Of a stretch of DNA of 64,000 bases, positions 63,332 to 64,000 are shown in pieces. Each line of letters begins with the position of its first letter. Within the stretch, counting starts at the first letter, position 1. The position numbers were made by a program, and so were the translations under genes. Source of the stretch: JBBQZP01 sp038207585. Lineage in GTDB: Bacteria; Pseudomonadota; Alphaproteobacteria; Rhodobacterales; Rhodobacteraceae. The notes under the pieces were generated by a model, which was given only the letters and a program-made list of their open reading frames with translations, did not search any database and was not told the origin of the DNA. The stretch lies in the NCBI GenBank assembly GCA_038207585.1, contig JBBQZP010000001.1, positions 248,001 through 312,000 of the forward strand, written 5' to 3'.

Positions 63332-64000
63332 ATGACCCTGACCCAAAAGCTGATCAACGATGGCAATGATGCGGTGGATGAAATGCTGCAAGGCGTTCTG
63401 GCTGCCCACGGCGCGCATCTGCGGCAGGCCGCGCCGCGCGCAATCGTGGCACTCCATGGCCCAAGGGCGGGCAAGGTGGCGCTGGTGATCGGCGGCGGGT
63501 CGGGGCATGAGCCTGCGTTTCTGGGCTATGTCGGGCGCGGTCTGGCCGATGCGGCGGCAATCGGAAATGTCTTTGCCTCGCCCCCGCCGCAACCGATCAT
63601 CGACGCGGCACTGGCGTCACATGGCGGGGCAGGGGTGCTATTCATGTATGGCAACTATGCCGGTGACGTGATGAATTTCGACATGGCCGCCGAGATGCTG
63701 GAGATGGACGGGATCGAGGCGCGCACGGTTCTGACGACCGATGACGTCGCCTCGTCGCCCGACCGTAGCAAGCGGCGCGGGGTTGCGGGCAATGTGTTCA
63801 TCTTCAAGGCCGCAGGGGCCGCCGCCGATCTGGACATGACGCTGGACGAGGTTGAACGGATCGCCCGTCACGCCAATGCGCGCACCTATACGATGGGGGT
63901 TGCACTGTCGGCCTGTTCGCTGCCCCAGACCCGCCACCCGAATTTCGACCTGCCCCCCGGCGAGATGGAGATCGGCATGGGCATCCACGGCGAACCGGGC
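63332..64000 (+). CDS. Dihydroxyacetone-kinase-like protein, DhaK domain (3' end outside window)
   Basis: First 223 residues of a DhaK-type kinase subunit, running off the right edge. It shows VALVIGGGSGHEPAFLGYVG, AAIGNVFASPPPQPIIDAA with LFMYGNYAGDVMNFDMA, TTDDVASSPDRSKRRGVAGN and GVALSACSLP followed by EIGMGIHGEPG with the substrate-linking His. Relatives phosphorylate dihydroxyacetone or, in tetritol users such as mycobacteria, D- or L-erythrulose. GAGGTGG precedes the ATG. Whether a DhaL domain is fused lies outside the window. Confidence 0.9.
   Translation, partial: MTLTQKLINDGNDAVDEMLQGVLAAHGAHLRQAAPRAIVALHGPRAGKVALVIGGGSGHEPAFLGYVGRGLADAAAIGNVFASPPPQPIIDAALASHGGAGVLFMYGNYAGDVMNFDMAAEMLEMDGIEARTVLTTDDVASSPDRSKRRGVAGNVFIFKAAGAAADLDMTLDEVERIARHANARTYTMGVALSACSLPQTRHPNFDLPPGEMEIGMGIHGEPG

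Overview
The window is GC-rich bacterial DNA that reads as an alphaproteobacterium of the Rhodobacterales (Roseobacter/Paracoccus relatives). The clues are proteins close to roseobacter families (an HpsN-type member of the histidinol dehydrogenase family, an RTX protein ending in a Hint domain), a degraded DnaA-like plasmid replicon of the kind known from that order, and Tad-pilus gene relics. No rRNA, tRNA or CRISPR array was seen. These taxonomic clues are recognition by eye, not a search result.

The window is dominated by carbon-uptake modules, each pairing an ABC importer with a regulator and catabolic enzymes. (1) About 1-8.8 kb: two RbsC-type permeases (the first cut by the left edge), a periplasmic binding protein, a LacI regulator, an unknown 193-residue protein, a metallo-beta-lactamase-fold hydrolase, an L-gulonate-dehydrogenase-like enzyme, an HpsN/HisD-like dehydrogenase and an SDR. 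(2) 9.0-12.4 kb: a NarX/UhpB-type two-component system followed by two convergent genes for secreted Gly/Asp/Arg-rich low-complexity proteins. (3) 12.5-16.1 kb: a graveyard of at least five broken minus-strand genes. (4) 16.1-25.8 kb: two divergent transcription units, permease-binding protein-ATPase-SDR leftward and split transketolase-FGGY kinase-SorC regulator-SDR rightward, apparently tied together by a repeated GTGAATAAA motif. (5) 26.0-30.5 kb: a 1493-residue RTX/Hint protein with a VHL-beta-like insert, followed to 32.2 kb by relics of tadC and cpaB. (6) 32.4-42.1 kb: a tetronate (threonate/erythronate) pathway, ltnD-otnK-otnC-otnI, with its own ABC importer, LacI regulator and two further dehydrogenases.

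(7) 42.4-46.7 kb is of plasmid origin: a nucleotidyltransferase-fold gene with two 26-bp palindromes in its promoter, then a broken DnaA-like replication initiator, broken parA, frameshifted parB and a tyrosine recombinase with an internal deletion. About 1.2 kb with no recognisable gene follows. (8) 48.0 kb to the right edge: one long rightward operon starting with an EryD/SorC-type regulator, then a Tat-type binding protein, two MalFG-type permeases, two unequal ATPases and eight enzymes plus the start of a ninth (EryA-like kinase, 2-hydroxyacid dehydrogenase, two class II aldolases, EryB-like FAD dehydrogenase, D-ribulokinase-type kinase, HAD phosphatase, EryC-like isomerase, DhaK-like kinase). 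This looks like tetritol/pentitol catabolism.

The most unusual points are the asymmetric ATPase pair of the polyol importer, the VHL-like domain in the RTX protein, the dead DnaA-like replicon, and the paired operators upstream of the nucleotidyltransferase gene and the polyol regulator.
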